This document shows, one piece after another, positions 33,241-44,749 of a DNA stretch of 64,000 bases. Positions within the stretch are counted from its first letter, which is position 1; each line of letters starts with the position of its first letter. The notes beneath the pieces were generated by a model. That model was not told the DNA's origin. It worked only from the letters and a program-made list of their open reading frames with translations, and ran no database searches. Position numbers and translations under genes: made by a program. Source of the stretch: Tupaia tana (taxonomy: Eukaryota; Chordata; Mammalia; Scandentia; Tupaiidae); NCBI GenBank assembly GCA_026018925.1, contig JAKSZU010000012.1, positions 45,684,858 through 45,748,857 on the forward strand, in the 5' to 3' direction.

Positions 33241-33930
33241 AGGATATCGCTCCAGCAGCTCACCTCTACCCCTCCAGCCCGCATCAGCAAGTTACTCCTC
33301 TCCATTCGGTCTTTTCCATCCTGAACAAATATGCTGTTTCTCCTTCCATCTTACACAAGCCTCTTCTCCATGCCCCCACCTCCCCTGCCGGCTTACCACC
33401 CTTTTCCCTGCTCTCCTCTGCAGCAAACTCTTCCCAGAGTTGTCTTGATCTGCTATCTTCGCTTCCTCTCATCCTGTTCTCTCTTAAACCCACTCCAATC
33501 TGGTTTTTGTCCCCACCACTCCATCAAAAATGCTCTCATCAAGATCTCCAATGGCTTCCACCAGGCTAACCCGGAGGCCAGTTCTCAGGCTTCCTACCAA
33601 GGCTCTCCCTACAGAATGCGACAGAGCCCTGCCTCCTCCCTGCAGCACCGTTTCAGACCCCTGGGCTTCCAGACCTTCTGCTGTGCTTTCTTGGTTTTCT
33701 CCTACCTCTCTGGTCCCTCTTTCTCAGTCTCTTTTGCTAAGACCTTCTCTTCCTCCAGACCGCCCAACGTGGGGCACCCAAGCTTGGCCTTGGGTCTTGG
33801 TCTCTTCTGGAGAGCTCAACCAGAGTCTCAGCTTTCAATAGCTTCTGTACATGGTTGGTTTCCAAATCCACGTCTCCAGCCTGAACCTCAGAAGGGCCAC
33901 TGTCACTTTGACATCCCCTCCCTGCACTAA
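33240..33930 (+). mobile_element. L2 (CR1-type LINE) reverse-transcriptase remnant
   Basis: The + frames read LNPLQSGFCPHHSIKNALIK and, after an internal deletion/frame change, FSYLSGPSFSVSFA and SSSRPPNVG. These are successive blocks of the L2 reverse transcriptase. Frameshifts and missing catalytic parts show it is long dead. The 199-codon frame at 33331-33930 is this pseudocoding remnant, not a gene. Confidence 0.85.
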
Positions 33931-34762
33931 ACAGCTCGACTCCGAGTGCAACACTAAGCTTCTGCTCTCCCTTGCACACCCTGCTCCGACATGTGCATTC
34001 CCCGTGGGCACGCTATCTCCCTGAAGACGGTAAACACTGGTTCTTGGCAGACAATAAAGAACATCTTACTATTACAATGGTTTGTGACTCTCCAAAGGGC
34101 CAATGTACATAAACATGCATACATTTTTAAATTCTATAGAGAAAGGTGATTAGGAAAAAGAAAAAAAAAAGCTTTTGGGGGGTGAGCGATGATGGAAAAA
34201 GTTTGAGAAACGGTGCTGATGGCAATCCCATCTTTCCATTGCTCAGGCCAAAACCTTGAAGGCGATCGCGCCTCCTCCTCCTCCTTTCTGTCACAACCCA
34301 CATCCAATCCATCAGGAAATCCTGTTGGTTCTGCCTTCAAAATAGATCCAGAATCCAACCTCTCCCTACCACACCCACAGCATCTACCAAGTCGAACCAC
34401 CCTCACTTCTTGCTGGATTATTGCAACAGCCTCCCAACTGCCCCCAGCCACACACACACACACACACTCACTGCTGCCCCTGCTCCCCCACTCAGGGCCA
34501 GAGTGGTCCTTTCACAGGGTAAGTTCAGCTCAGGTCCTTCCTCTGCTAAAAGCCCTCCAGTAGCTTCCCAACTCTCTCACCCTCCCTCAGCTCCGGCCCT
34601 AAGCCTCCTCGTTCCTCCAACACACGAAGCATGGTCTCACCGTAGGATCTTTGCACTGGTGGTTCCCCATCCTGGGACACTGTTATCCAGCTAATCACAG
34701 GCTAAATCCCTCTTTCCCTTAAGTCTTTGCTCAGATGTCATCTTCTCAATGAAGATGGCCCT

Positions 34763-35039
34763 TGGGACCAGCAATTAGCGTAATGGTTATGTCGCTGGAC
34801 TCCCACGTAGTCGACTGCGGTTCGAGTCCCAGACCCGGCGGCTTAAACTCACGCTGGGCGCGTGTGCGTGCGTGCCCAAGATCCCGAGAGGAGAATGGAG
34901 GAGAAGGGATTGCGGCGTGGCCATCCCCCCTGGGGGGTGATTTCCTGCTTTCTATCTCTCTGTCTCTCTCTGTCTGTCTGGCGAGCGCACGCGCCCTATA
35001 GCAAAAAAAACTCTCAAAAAAAAAAAAAAAAAAAAAAAA
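34763..35039 (+). mobile_element. SINE-A, young-looking, in L2
   Basis: CpG-rich, intact A and B boxes, poly-A tail of about 25. Target duplication AAGATGGCCCT at 34752-34762 and 35040-35050. Confidence 0.95.
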
Positions 35040-35084
35040 AAGATGGCCCTAAATGCCTTCTTTTTAAAATTTCTCCCATGAGTG

Positions 35085-35290
35085 ATATATGCGCGTGCGC
35101 ACACACACACACCCAATAGAGTCCTCACACTGTGTCCCACCCCCAGCTTCTAGCCTCACCTAGCCCTGGATCATGGGCATACCTGCACCCAGCATGTTCA
35201 GGGAGGTCTCCAGATGCAAACCCAGACCTTTCCCCTGTAGGTCAGCCCCAGAGGCGTGTTACCTCTGCACCACCATCCAGTGCCACCCCT
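35085..35290 (-). mobile_element. SINE-B, reverse
   Basis: On the minus strand GCATCTGGAGACCTCCCTGA and CATGCTGGG, matching the SINE-B signature; (CA)n at the left edge. Confidence 0.6.
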
Positions 35291-35699
35291 GCGTCTCAAT
35301 GCTGCAATCCATCCTCAGCACTCCAGATAACCCTGCTTCTACCTTTATTTTCCCACAACACTCATCATCTTCTAACAGACTTTAACGTTTATTTCCTTTG
35401 CTTATCGCTAGTTGCCTGCCTCCCGCTGATAGGATGCCAGCTTCCTGAGGGCAGGGGTCCTTGTCCTGGCCCCTGCTCCACTCCAGCATGGGAACAGTGC
35501 CTGGTACACAGTGTGGATACCCGACACTCCCTAGACACCCATCCCAGACTCCTGCCATCCCAGCCTTCTGGTTCTTCCCACCCCAAGTGCCATCACGCCT
35601 CCCCTCCCCCCCCCCCGTCGTGCCCACTGTTTCCTGTCTCTGAAAGGCGCCCCCCACCACCATCATTTAGTGACCTCCCTCTCACCCTCTGTACCCTCT

Positions 35700-36060
35700 C
35701 AAAGATCACGTCACCTCTAGAGTTAGGTCAGGAGGGATTCTGCCCGCCAGAGAGGGAGACTGAGTTTTTCTTTAAGGGCATTGGGGATCCGTGGGAGGGC
35801 TTTGAGTTGAAGAACAACCTGGTCACATTTGTTCCTTGATGTTGATTGGAGAGTGGACAGGAGGGGACCCAGGAGGAAGCCAATGAGAGACGAGAGGACC
35901 CAGGCTAGGGCAGTGGATGAGGGGCAGGGGGCACCTGAGAAGGACCAGAGAGATAGCCAGGAGAGATAACATACCAAGACTTGTCACCAGTTAAATGTTC
36001 CAGTTGAGACACGGCTGAGTCTCTGATTTACAAGGCCGGGGGAGGTGGTGACGCATTAGC
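35700..36060. mobile_element. Ancient long repeat fragment, class unassigned
   Basis: 'gaagaacaacctggtcacat', 'gatgttgattggagagtgga' and 'acaggaggggacccaggagg' recall the middle of the element at 37590-38460. Confidence 0.45.
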
Positions 36061-36474
36061 CAGGGCGGGGATGGGAAGAACACAAGCCGGGGTGGTAAGC
36101 AGGTCCGATGGGGGGTGCTTCTCTCACCACAGCCTCCATCCCTTTTCACTGGGGGGGCATCTTAGACTCTAACACCCTGGTCATAAAAGAAGAGGCCAAT
36201 AGGGCTTCCCCAGGGGAACCCAGACCTTGGAACTGGGATGAAGGGGTACCAGAAATAGGCCTGAAGCTCCTGCCCCAGTATGTCCAGGGTCCTTCTGGCT
36301 GAAAAGTCCACAGTGGCCTTTTTGTATGACCTTGAATGGACAGACAAACAGGACAGGAAGCAGCCTGTGACATCATGAGCACTCCTCACTCAGCCCAGGG
36401 TGTGGCCGGCAGGAGGTGACCGAGGGCGTCCCTTGGTCAGACATCTGTGTCCCACTAGCTCCCTAGAGGAGGTA

Positions 36475-36660
36475 GAGACCCTGAGGACCACCTCATCCCA
36501 CAGCCTCACGTTGCAGAGAGGGAAACTGAGGACCACAGAGACGACTGAGATGCCATAAGACACATTTGATTTTCTCAGGGGAAATCAGGCTTCGTGGAGA
36601 AAAGGACTTACCTGATCTGACAGGGCTAGACTAAGATCACCTTTCTTCCCAAGAGTTCAG
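36475..36660 (-). mobile_element. MIR-like fragment
   Basis: 'agagagggaaactgaggacc' then a diverged continuation. Confidence 0.5.
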
Positions 36661-36752
36661 AGCACTGCGCATCCCCAATCTCATTTATTCACAAAATATC
36701 CCTCTGGGGTGGGTGACACAGTCACTTCATGTGGATGTGAAAATGCTGTCTT

Positions 36753-37051
36753 CGGGACCAGCAGTTAGCGTAATGGCTATGTCACTGGACTCCCATGTAG
36801 CCAACTGCGGTTCAAGTCCCAGACCCAGCAGCTTAAACTCACACTGGACACATGTGCGTGCGTGTCCAAGATCCCAAGAGGAGAATGGATGAGAAGGGAT
36901 TGCAGCGTAGCCATCCCCGCCACCCCCCTCCCCCCCGGCGGGGTGATTTCTCACTTTTTGTCTCTGTCTCTCTCTGTCTTTCTGGTGAGTGCACGCGCCC
37001 TATAACAAAAACCTCTCCAAAAAAAATTAAAAAACAAAAAAACAAAAAAAA
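36753..37051 (+). mobile_element. SINE-A
   Basis: Complete copy with (AAAAAAC)n tail. Target duplication GAAAATGCTGTCTT at 36739-36752 and 37052-37065. Confidence 0.9.
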
Positions 37052-37479
37052 GAAAATGCTGTCTTTCCCTCCTCGCCAGAAATTGTCCTTTTCCTCATCA
37101 TTCTCTATCATGTCCTCTTTCTTCTCCCAATCACCTTAATTCAGCAAAATCTTACGAGGCTCCAGCTTCCTGTAAGGCACTGGGCATTTGAGAAGCTTCC
37201 AGGTTTCCCCAGGGAGAAGGTCATTGCTCAGTTCTCTGTGATTGACAGCACATTGTTAAACATGCATTTGCACATGTCACATTGTTCCTGTACGGCTACC
37301 ATGCCCGAGAGCAGGGCGTGGACTACGTCAAGCTTGCAGTCCCCTGAGCCTGGACTAAGGCCTGGCATGCAGGAGCCTGGAGCAATGCTTGCCCAGGGCA
37401 AAGCTACCCCCAAACGTACTCTGAGCATCCTTCCATTAGTGCGTTTGTCCCACTGCATGCAATTGCCCAGGCAAGGAGC

Positions 37480-37562
37480 CTGGGGCAGGATTCCGCACAT
37501 TCAATGCCTTGCACATAATAGCCACCCAATGACTGTTTGCTGAATGGATCGATAAAGTGAGG
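37480..37562 (+). mobile_element. L2-like 3' end
   Basis: 'gccttgcacataatagccac' followed by 'ccaatgactgtttgctgaat'. Confidence 0.6.
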
Positions 37563-37589
37563 GAAGGAAGATGAGGATGAACGGTAATG

Positions 37590-38460
37590 GCAATCCTTGG
37601 CTTTAAAGAGCTCGCAGCCTATTGCAGGGGTGGGGGCTGTAGGCAGAGTGGGCTTGAAGAGCTAATAAGCGCGGTGGAGAGTTTGCGCTCATCTGGGAGA
37701 ATCTGGGCTAGCTCCCTGGGAAAAGTGACATTTGAGATGGGCTTTGAAGAGTGGAAACCATAGGCAGAAACTCAGGAACAGATGTGAGCTGCAGGGAGGG
37801 CGTTAGGCAAGACGAGGTGGCAGGAGCAGAGGCCCACACGAGGGAGGTCTGTCTCAGACAAAGTTGTTCCTGCCTGACTCTGCGGGCAACGGGGAGCCAA
37901 AGGCCAGGGAGCCAGGGAGCAAGCAGTGCCCTTAGCCATTGTCTCAGAAAACCACAGCAAGTGAGGGACCAGGACCCAAGGAGACAGGCAACCGGTCAGG
38001 AGCCGCTGCTGAGGCAGAGGTGAGAGGCCGTGCGTGCCTTAGGGAGGTGGCTGTGGAGTCTGAGGGGTGTGATGGGCTCGGCGGGGAAGGATGTGGAAAC
38101 TGATGAGATGTGGGGAAGAGCATCAGGCGGATTTGGGAACTGACGGGCATGGGAGAGTAATGGGGCCATTGCAGCGGTGGTGTGATCCCAGGGAGGGGCT
38201 CCTGCGAGGTAATGAGTTCAGCCGGCTGGGTGGAGATGCTTCATTAAGAGCACAGATGCAGAGATGGGGAGGGAGGTCAGGGCCCCAGAGACAGAGCTGG
38301 GAGCTGGGCTGAAGCAAAGGCTGAGGCTGTGGGAGTGGATGAGCTCACGAAGAAGAGCGTGGTGGGTGAGAGAGGAGACAGAGGTGGAGGACAGAGCCTT
38401 GAGGGAAGCTCCTAGTTCAGAGCCAGAGGAGAGGGAACTCAGGAGGAAAGGGAGTTAGCA
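37590..38460 (+). mobile_element. Ancient long repeat, longest copy, class unassigned
   Basis: 'gagctcgcagcctattgc', 'gtgacatttgagatgggctt', 'ggagccaaaggccagggag', 'ggagtggatgagctcacg' and 'gacagagccttgagggaagc' lie in the order of a long element common in mammalian genomes. No open frame survives. I recognise the sequence but will not assign a class. Confidence 0.55.
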
Positions 38461-38599
38461 GAGAGGGGGAGCGTGTCCCCCATCTTTTCCAGGGCTATTG
38501 GGCCCCTGCTCCCTGCTCACCTCCCATGAGCTGGGCCACATCCTCCTGAGAACAGACCCTGTTGCCTGCCTGGCCTTCTGGAAGGCTCCGAGGAGCCAA

Positions 38600-38845
38600 A
38601 GGCAGAAGTTCAGAGATTAGAGCTGGGTGTGACTCCCAGCTGTCCCCTCTCCCACCTCAACCCCTCCTGGCTGCTACCTCCGGCAAGCCTCACTTCTCTG
38701 ATCCTCAGCCTCTTCCCCTTCCTAAGGGGATCACTCCGCTGTGACCAGTAAGCAGGATAACAAATGTGATGCATTGGGCGCTAGAGCCTGGCAAGCGCTG
38801 GGCGCTCAATAAATGGTGGCTGCTGCTATTATGAATATTACAGAG
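38600..38845 (+). mobile_element. MIR, nearly full length
   Basis: 'gactcccagctgtcccctc', 'gatcctcagcctcttcccc' and 'gcgctgggcgctcaataaat' followed by 'ggtggctgctgctattat'. Confidence 0.75.
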
Positions 38846-38879
38846 CTCAGAGTGGATTCAGGCACTCCGTGGGTCGGGG

Positions 38880-39490
38880 CGAAGTTGCCCAGCAGCCCCG
38901 AGAGGCTTGGGTGAGGGAGGGCCCCTCGCGACCACTCTCGTCCTGCTCCCAGGATGTTCAGACCCTCCTGTCAGCCTCCTAATCCTAAATCCAGAGCCCG
39001 GGGTGGTGGAACCAGGGCCCTCCTAGCTCCCACCCCCACTGCGGTTTTCAACTCCAGCGGGAGTGGGAGTGGGGGTGGGGACTCAGTTCCAGGGTTGGGG
39101 ACCTTTCCCCGCGTGCCACGCCCCCTGACTCTGGGCACCCGCCCCCTCCTTCTCTCGGGTGGTCGCGGAAGCGGACGCGGACTCGTCCCCTCCATACGCG
39201 GTAACAAGCTTGCTCACTCGCGCTCCGCGGCGCCCCCTCCGCGCACGCGCATCTCGCCACAGCCCCCGCCCGGCTCGGATACTCCGGATGCCTTGGGTGG
39301 GGCGGTCCAAGTTAGAGAGGACTGTCGCGCTGGGGGTGCCCAGTCAATGCCCAAGCCCGAGGAGGACGCTCGCGCTCGCTCCCCGCTATTAACAGCGGAG
39401 ACGCTTCGTTCCCCGCCTCCCAAGAATTCTGCAGCTTGAGCTCCCCAAGCGCACCTTCCGCGCCGCCCTGGAGGATCAGGAGCGCGGGGG
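38880..39490. promoter_or_regulatory. Orphan CpG island ~7 kb upstream of SYT7
   Basis: CpG-dense, repeat-free sequence with GC boxes and a GCGCACGCGC string resembling an NRF1 site near 39238. A 161-codon frame crosses it (38954-39439), but its Pro/Ser/Arg/Gly composition is what open GC-rich sequence gives and I recognise nothing in it. May be the promoter of an unannotated transcript or a remote SYT7 element. Confidence 0.55.
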
Positions 39491-39499
39491 GCGGGGCCT

Positions 39500-40425
39500 C
39501 TGGCTGGGGTGAGGCTGTTGCAGCAGGCGAAGGGCTTAGGTCTGTGGGTCCCGCTTCCCGTTCCCTCACACACTGAGGCCTCAGGTTTAGTCATCCCGTT
39601 TACTGAACCCTGGAAACAGGTCCTTGAATCCCATAAGAACACATGGCAGTCTCTGCAGCTTCAGCTGGGCAGGAAGAAGTGCGCATCACGAAGTCTGGGA
39701 GACACTTCTCCCACTCATTCTGTCCGGACCTGGTGGGGGCTCCTTAGGGGGAGCAGGGCTTGACCTTCCACCAGCTGGGCTTGGGTGAGGGGGTCCCAAC
39801 TGTTCCAGAATCTGGGAGGACTCCCCTAACTAGGCCACAGCAGGTGATGGGCTGCAGAGTCTGGAGCTGACCAGCTTGGGTCTCCAGGGGAGGTGGCGGC
39901 AAGGGCCAGGCTCTGAACAAACCACAGAAAATTTCTGCCGAATCAAAAGAGCTCTCAGAGAGTCATCGTGGGGGTGGGGGGGCACAGTTAGTGAAAGAGC
40001 CTCTGCTTGGTTTCCATCAGCGGAGGATCAAAATGCATTTGGTCAAAGAACCTTTAAATACCTTGAAAGGCAGGTGAAGCGGTTCAATGGACTCTGAGGG
40101 ATGGAAACGCTGGTCTGAGCAGCCGACAAGCCGGCTCCAGCCATGTCAGTGCTGGCAGAGGGGGCTGCCGTGGCAGGAAGGAAGAACGGTGAGGACAGAG
40201 CACCAGCCTGCCTCCTCCATGACCCCAAAGTCTCTGGGCCTCTCAGAGTAGGAAGTGACTTGAAGGCCTCAGGACCAGAGATTTTTGTTCTGGAGCCTGT
40301 CGGATCCCTCCCCCCAGCACGTAATCAGTTATGGGGGAAATGTGGCATCTGTGTTTATGTATGTCTTTTTCTAGGGAGGAAGGGCCCATGGGGTTCATTA
40401 GAGTCCCAAGATGTAGTCAAGGTTA
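39500..40425. other. No recognised feature
   Basis: Unique-looking sequence after the orphan CpG island. Confidence 0.4.
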
Positions 40426-40429
40426 AAAA

Positions 40430-40540
40430 AAAAAATCCCGTGGTGCAGACTGGTAAACAGAGGCTCGGAATGCTTGAGTGACTTTCCCCAGGTCACCCAG
40501 CTGTTAATCAGCAAGTGGAGTACATTCTGATGAGAAGGGT
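40430..40540 (-). mobile_element. MIR fragment
   Basis: 'ggtaaacagaggctcggaat' then 'ccccaggtcacccagctgtt'. Confidence 0.7.
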
Positions 40541-40608
40541 CTCTCCAGCCCCCATGGCTCTCAGTTAGTTTCAGGGGCCCCAGAGCTACCCAACACTAAG
40601 GGATGGTG

Positions 40609-40687
40609 GGGCCAGTAGGTGGCGTGGTGGACCCCACATGGCCTCCTGTGAGGTTGGAGTCCCAGACCCTGCAGCTTGAGAAACATG

Positions 40688-40728
<41 letters not shown>

Positions 40729-40858
40729 CGTGTATGCCCAAAATCCCAAGAGAAGAAATGGAGGAAAAAAGGTTGTCTGATAGCCATCCACCCATGGGTG
40801 CTTTGTCCTCCTCCTCTCCCCCCAGGAGCGCACATACCCTCTAGCAAATTTAACAAAA
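40609..40858 (+). mobile_element. SINE-A, diverged, CTCF-core head and (GT)n
   Basis: Head at 40612-40623 is CCAGTAGGTGGC, a full CTCF core 12-mer match on the plus strand. The GTGTGCGTG segment has expanded to (GT)n at 40690-40727. Confidence 0.85.
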
Positions 40859-40929
40859 AGCAGGGCAAAGACAAGACCAAGGAATGGCAAATGCCTCAGA
40901 GCAGAGGCCTAAGGTCAAGATTCTGACTG

Positions 40930-41200
40930 AGGCTGGGACTGTCCCAAGTAGGAGATGGTCAGAAGAACAGGCACCAACTTTATCTCTTGGGAGTGAAAGA
41001 GCTTTGAGGGACAGAGCCAAGCACATGATAGTGGTGGGTGTCAGGATGACAATGGAGACAAGGGAGACTGACCGGGATCTGGACAGTGAGGAGGGAAGTC
41101 AGAGGACAGATGGGGATGAGGGTAGGATTTTTGGCAAGAGTATGTTTCTGGTGCTGCTACATGGCCCGAGAGGCTCTTGGGGAGTAGCTGTGGAAAGTCA
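40930..41200 (+). mobile_element. Possible ancient long repeat fragment
   Basis: 'gtcaggatgacaatggagac' and 'gacagatggggatgagggta' weakly resemble the element at 37590-38460. Confidence 0.25.
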
Positions 41201-41345
41201 GCCTGCGGGTAGGGACATTGGTGTCTGGGGTCACCCCCAAGGAGCCAGACAAGATATCTGGCCCTTCCCATCTCCCCAGTGTATTTTCACATTTCCATTC
41301 AGTGTGATGCTAGACCTAGCCTATGGACAGAAAACTGAGGCCCAT

Positions 41346-41605
41346 GGGGCCAGCAGATAGTGTAGCAGTTATGTCACTGGACTCCCACATGGTTAACCAC
41401 TGTTCGAGACCTGGACCGGATGACTTGAAACTTACACCAGGTGCATGTGCATGTGTGCCCAAGATCCCAGGAGAAGAATGGAGAGTAAGGGTTACAGTGT
41501 GGCCATCCTCCCGGGGCGGGGGTGATTTCTCACTTTTTCTCTCACTGTCTCTGTCTCTCCAATGAGCACACATGACCTAAGGCAAAAACCTTTAAAAAAA
41601 AAAAG
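41346..41605 (+). mobile_element. SINE-A, first of three in tandem
   Basis: The most diverged of the three (GGGGCCAGCAGATAGTGTAG head). Ends in poly-A followed by (GA)n. Confidence 0.9.
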
Positions 41606-41618
41606 AGAGAGAGAGAGA

Positions 41619-41888
41619 GGAACCAGCAGTCAGCATAATGGCTATGTCGCTGGACTCCCACGTAGTCGACCGCAGTTCGCGCCCTGGACCTGGTGACTTA
41701 AAGCTCATGCTGGGTGCGTGTGCGTGCATGCCCAAGATCCCGAGAGGAGAACGGAGGAGAAGGGATTGCGGCGTGGCCATCCCCACTGGGGGGTGATTTC
41801 TCACTTTCTGTCACTCTGTCTCTCTCTGTCTGTCTGGCAAGCACACGCGCCCTATAGCAAGAAAACCTCTCAAAAAAAAAAAAAAAAA
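41619..41888 (+). mobile_element. SINE-A, second of three in tandem
   Basis: Complete; separated from the first by (GA)n at 41604-41619. Poly-A tail followed by another (GA)n. Confidence 0.95.
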
Positions 41889-41906
41889 GAGAGAGAGAGA
41901 GAGAGA

Positions 41907-42166
41907 GGGACCAGCAGTTAGCATAATGGCTATGTCGCTGGACTCCCATGTAGTCGACCGCGGTTCGAGTCCCGGACCTGGTAGCTTAAAACTCACACCG
42001 GACGCGTGTGCGTGCATGCCCAAGATCCCGAGAGGAGGATGGAGGAGAACGGATTGCGGCGTGGCCATTCCCCCCCCCATGGGGGGTGATTTCTCGCTTT
42101 CTGTCTCTCTGTCTCTCTCTGTCTGCCTAGCAAGCGCACGTGCCCTATAGCTAAAACCTCTCCAAA
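41907..42166 (+). mobile_element. SINE-A, third of three in tandem, youngest-looking
   Basis: Closest to what I infer as consensus, with intact GGTTCGAGTCC B box and most CpGs. Followed by (GA)n at 42167-42181. Confidence 0.95.
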
Positions 42167-42299
42167 AGAGAGAGAGAGAGAACAGGGGTCCAGAGATGTC
42201 AAGAAGCCAGCCAAAGCCAAACAACTAGAGAAACAGAGCCAGGACCAGAGTTCAAGTCTAGGATTCTTCCCTTGGTACCGTGGACCAGACCCTCTCTAG

Positions 42300-43585
42300 C
42301 ATCAAACCTCCAAAGTAGAGCCTGCAGGAATGTGGTGGGTGTGGACCCCGGGGAGGCTTCTGAGAGTCAGTAGTTACCGGGTCTGGAGAAAGGAGGTAAT
42401 TAATCAGCAAGCATTGATTTGGTCTCTGTTGTGATGAGGTGGGCACAATGATCGCAGCAGCTGCTTTCTAGGACTTTGTTGTCATGTCCTTTCTAGGGGG
42501 ATGACATCTGTTAACATCATGCTTTTACCTTCTCCAGACTCTTGCCCTCTGCAGAGGAGGAAGGGGGAGCTGGGGGGTAGCCGTGGGGACAAGGTGACAA
42601 ACAAGTCCTCGATACTGATCTGTCACCATCAGCAAGCTCTCCTGTGGCCCTTTGCAGCTACCTTCTAGCAGGTCTCCTCCACAGTAAATCCCAGTGGGAG
42701 GGGTCTCATCCCTCCTGGATCAGGCCAATGCTCAGCCTGAAGTCTCTCACCACCTGGACGGTGGCAGGGAGAAGGGTGTGTTTGTTCTGTCACGTGAGCT
42801 GCACAAACAGCTTCTTCAGCATTTTTATTAATAATTCAGCCCATAGCCAAGGGGGCAGGGCAGGGGACAGGAGCTGTGGTGAGACAGCAGCAGTGGAGAC
42901 CATGCCAGGCAGAGACCAGAGGGGGACCTAGGAGCCCTACCTCCTAGCTGTGGCCTAGCAACAGAGTCAAGTGGCCTCAGGGGCCCTGCTTGGGAGAGTG
43001 CAGGCCTAGCATCTGCTCCCGGGAGACAGAATGTCCCTCCCTGCTTCATGTCCCTCCCTGAAACCAGCCTAGGACACCTGGCCCTGATGACGGCACTGGA
43101 TCAGAAACAGGCCTGAGGGGTCCATAGTATGCAGCACGGAGTCCCTGGGGAACCAGGTGCTGCCAGCGTTTCTTGCCACGTCATGGAACCCAGGATGCAG
43201 GAGCCTTAAGCGTCACGGAATGAGAGTGCCTCTCTGGGCCCCCTCCACTGGGGGCCAGAGGGGGAAAGCAGAACCCCAGAGGCTCAGGCCCTCCACTCTG
43301 GGAGGCAGGCCCTGAGTGCAGGGCCTAGCTCTCATGGATGCTCCAGTGAGAGAGAGCAGCCTTCAAATGCAATGGGATGATTTGAGGTTAGACATCTGAA
43401 AGAGCTTCCTTGATGGGCAAAGTGTGGGACCGGGGGGCAGACGATATCTCTGCAAAGGATAAATGAATACCACCGCGACAATAAAGGCACTCAGTACCTA
43501 GCAGGAAGAAATGACATGCTCCGGCTTCCATCTGCAGTGCTTTAACTGTATCAGCACATGCCATTTCACACTGGTTGAAGGAAAT
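42300..43585. other. Unique sequence, possible element at 42800-42860
   Basis: Around 42818 lies TTTTTATTAATAATTCAGCC in otherwise GC-rich unique DNA; nothing else recognised. Confidence 0.35.
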
Positions 43586-43589
43586 TGGT

Positions 43590-43700
43590 GTGTTCATTGT
43601 ACTCATTGTAGGATGAGGAAACTGAGGCCCAGAGGTGTCTGCCCAGGGTTAATTCAGCTATGAACGGCAGAGCCACATCAATCTGCATTCTTTCCTCTTT
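43590..43700 (-). mobile_element. MIR fragment
   Basis: 'ggatgaggaaactgaggccc' then 'cagggttaattcagctatga'. Confidence 0.75.
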
Positions 43701-44625
43701 CCTCTGACTCTGCATCCTCTGAACAAAGCAACTGAAGCCCAGAGGAAAGGTACCTTCAAGGTTTTCCCTATGCCAGTGATGTAGGCAGGAAATAAAAATC
43801 ACCCAAGAATCCTTGTCCTCGAGCCTAGGCCTGCACAACTGTCTCCTGGGGTTTAATTTATCTAGTATGTCCGAGACTGTGCAGCTCTGACATTCTGGAA
43901 CAATGGCTGTCTAAAGCCTGCTGGGAGGGAATGAGACTCGGATTTTAGGTTTTGTAAGGGACACCCTCTCGGGTGGGAGCAAGCATTGGACTTCTCGTGA
44001 ACCTCAGTGGCTGGCACAAGGCCAGGATCAGGACCTAGGGTTCCTCTGGGTGACCTCACCAGTTCCCTGGGCTGTTCGCTCCAGGGCCTTTACCTTCCTA
44101 GGCCAGTTCTTTCTCTAGAAGCTTTGCTTGCACCATCTGTCACCTGAGGGGTGGCCTTTCCTCTGTCAACCCTGCAAAGCTCTATGATTATAGATGCTTA
44201 GTAAAGACCTGTTGCATTGTAAAGATGAGGAATTCTCTGTGCCTCTCTGGGCATTCAGGTTGATGGGGAGAGGGATCTGGGTGAGGGCGACTCCTGAGCA
44301 GGGGAACCTCTCCCTATGCTTGTTGATGGTAGGTGTGGGGGGAGGGGAAGGGAAGGAGTGCCCTGTCTGCTCTTTACTCTGGCAATGAGAGAGGCGGCTG
44401 GGGGATGGAGAATGAGCCGAGGCTGGAGACCCTGGAGTGCCAGTTTATTGGCTTGGCTTATGGGTTCTGGCAGACCCAAAAGAGGGGTTTGGGGCTCCCA
44501 GAATTGCTGGCTGCATGTGGGTGAGGATAGCTGCAGGGTGTGTGGAACACAACGCTCTTTGGCCAGAGAATGAGGGCTGCGATTTCTTGCCACTGAGGAA
44601 CTGCAGGTCTTAACCTACAGATGCC
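43700..44625. other. No recognised feature
   Basis: Unique-looking sequence. Confidence 0.4.
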
Positions 44626-44629
44626 TTTT

Positions 44630-44745
44630 TCCTTTCATTTTTAATTAGAACATTCAATCCCAGGAAATCTGTTCTCCTACAGAACAGTCTTCATGGAGGT
44701 TTGCTGGGCGAATATCCTTATCTGTTTCTCAACCGGAAAAGCTGT
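44630..44745. promoter_or_regulatory. Possible conserved element 1.7 kb before SYT7
   Basis: TTTTTAATTAGAACATTC and neighbouring AT-balanced unique sequence in a GC-rich setting, without repeat character. Weak candidate enhancer. Confidence 0.25.
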
Positions 44746-44749
44746 GGGT

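Larger units (their letters stand above)
34190..35550 (+). mobile_element. L2 remnant continued to 3' end, split by SINEs
   Basis: 'cccacatccaatccatcagg', 'ttgctggattattgcaacag', 'ctctgctaaaagccctccag', 'tttgctcagatgtcatcttc', then after insertions 'cttcctgagggcaggggtcc' and 'gaacagtgcctggtacacag'. Together with 33240-33930 this is one decayed L2. SINE-A (34763) and SINE-B (35085) interrupt it. Confidence 0.8.
41325..42275 (-). mobile_element. MIR split by three SINEs
   Basis: 'cagaaaactgaggcccatg' to the left and 'caggggtccagagatg', 'ccagagttcaagtctagg' to the right are the two halves of a reversed MIR. Confidence 0.65.

Noticed and set aside
33331..33930. 199-codon open frame as a gene
   Set aside because: Translates to fragments of the L2 reverse transcriptase; dead transposon.
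34763..34860. tRNA gene (perfect pol III boxes)
   Set aside because: It is the head of a SINE with a conserved body, poly-A tail and target duplication, not a folded mature tRNA.
38954..39439. 161-codon frame in the orphan CpG island as a protein
   Set aside because: Pro/Arg/Ser/Gly-rich translation expected from GC-rich DNA; no family resemblance. The island itself is kept as a feature.
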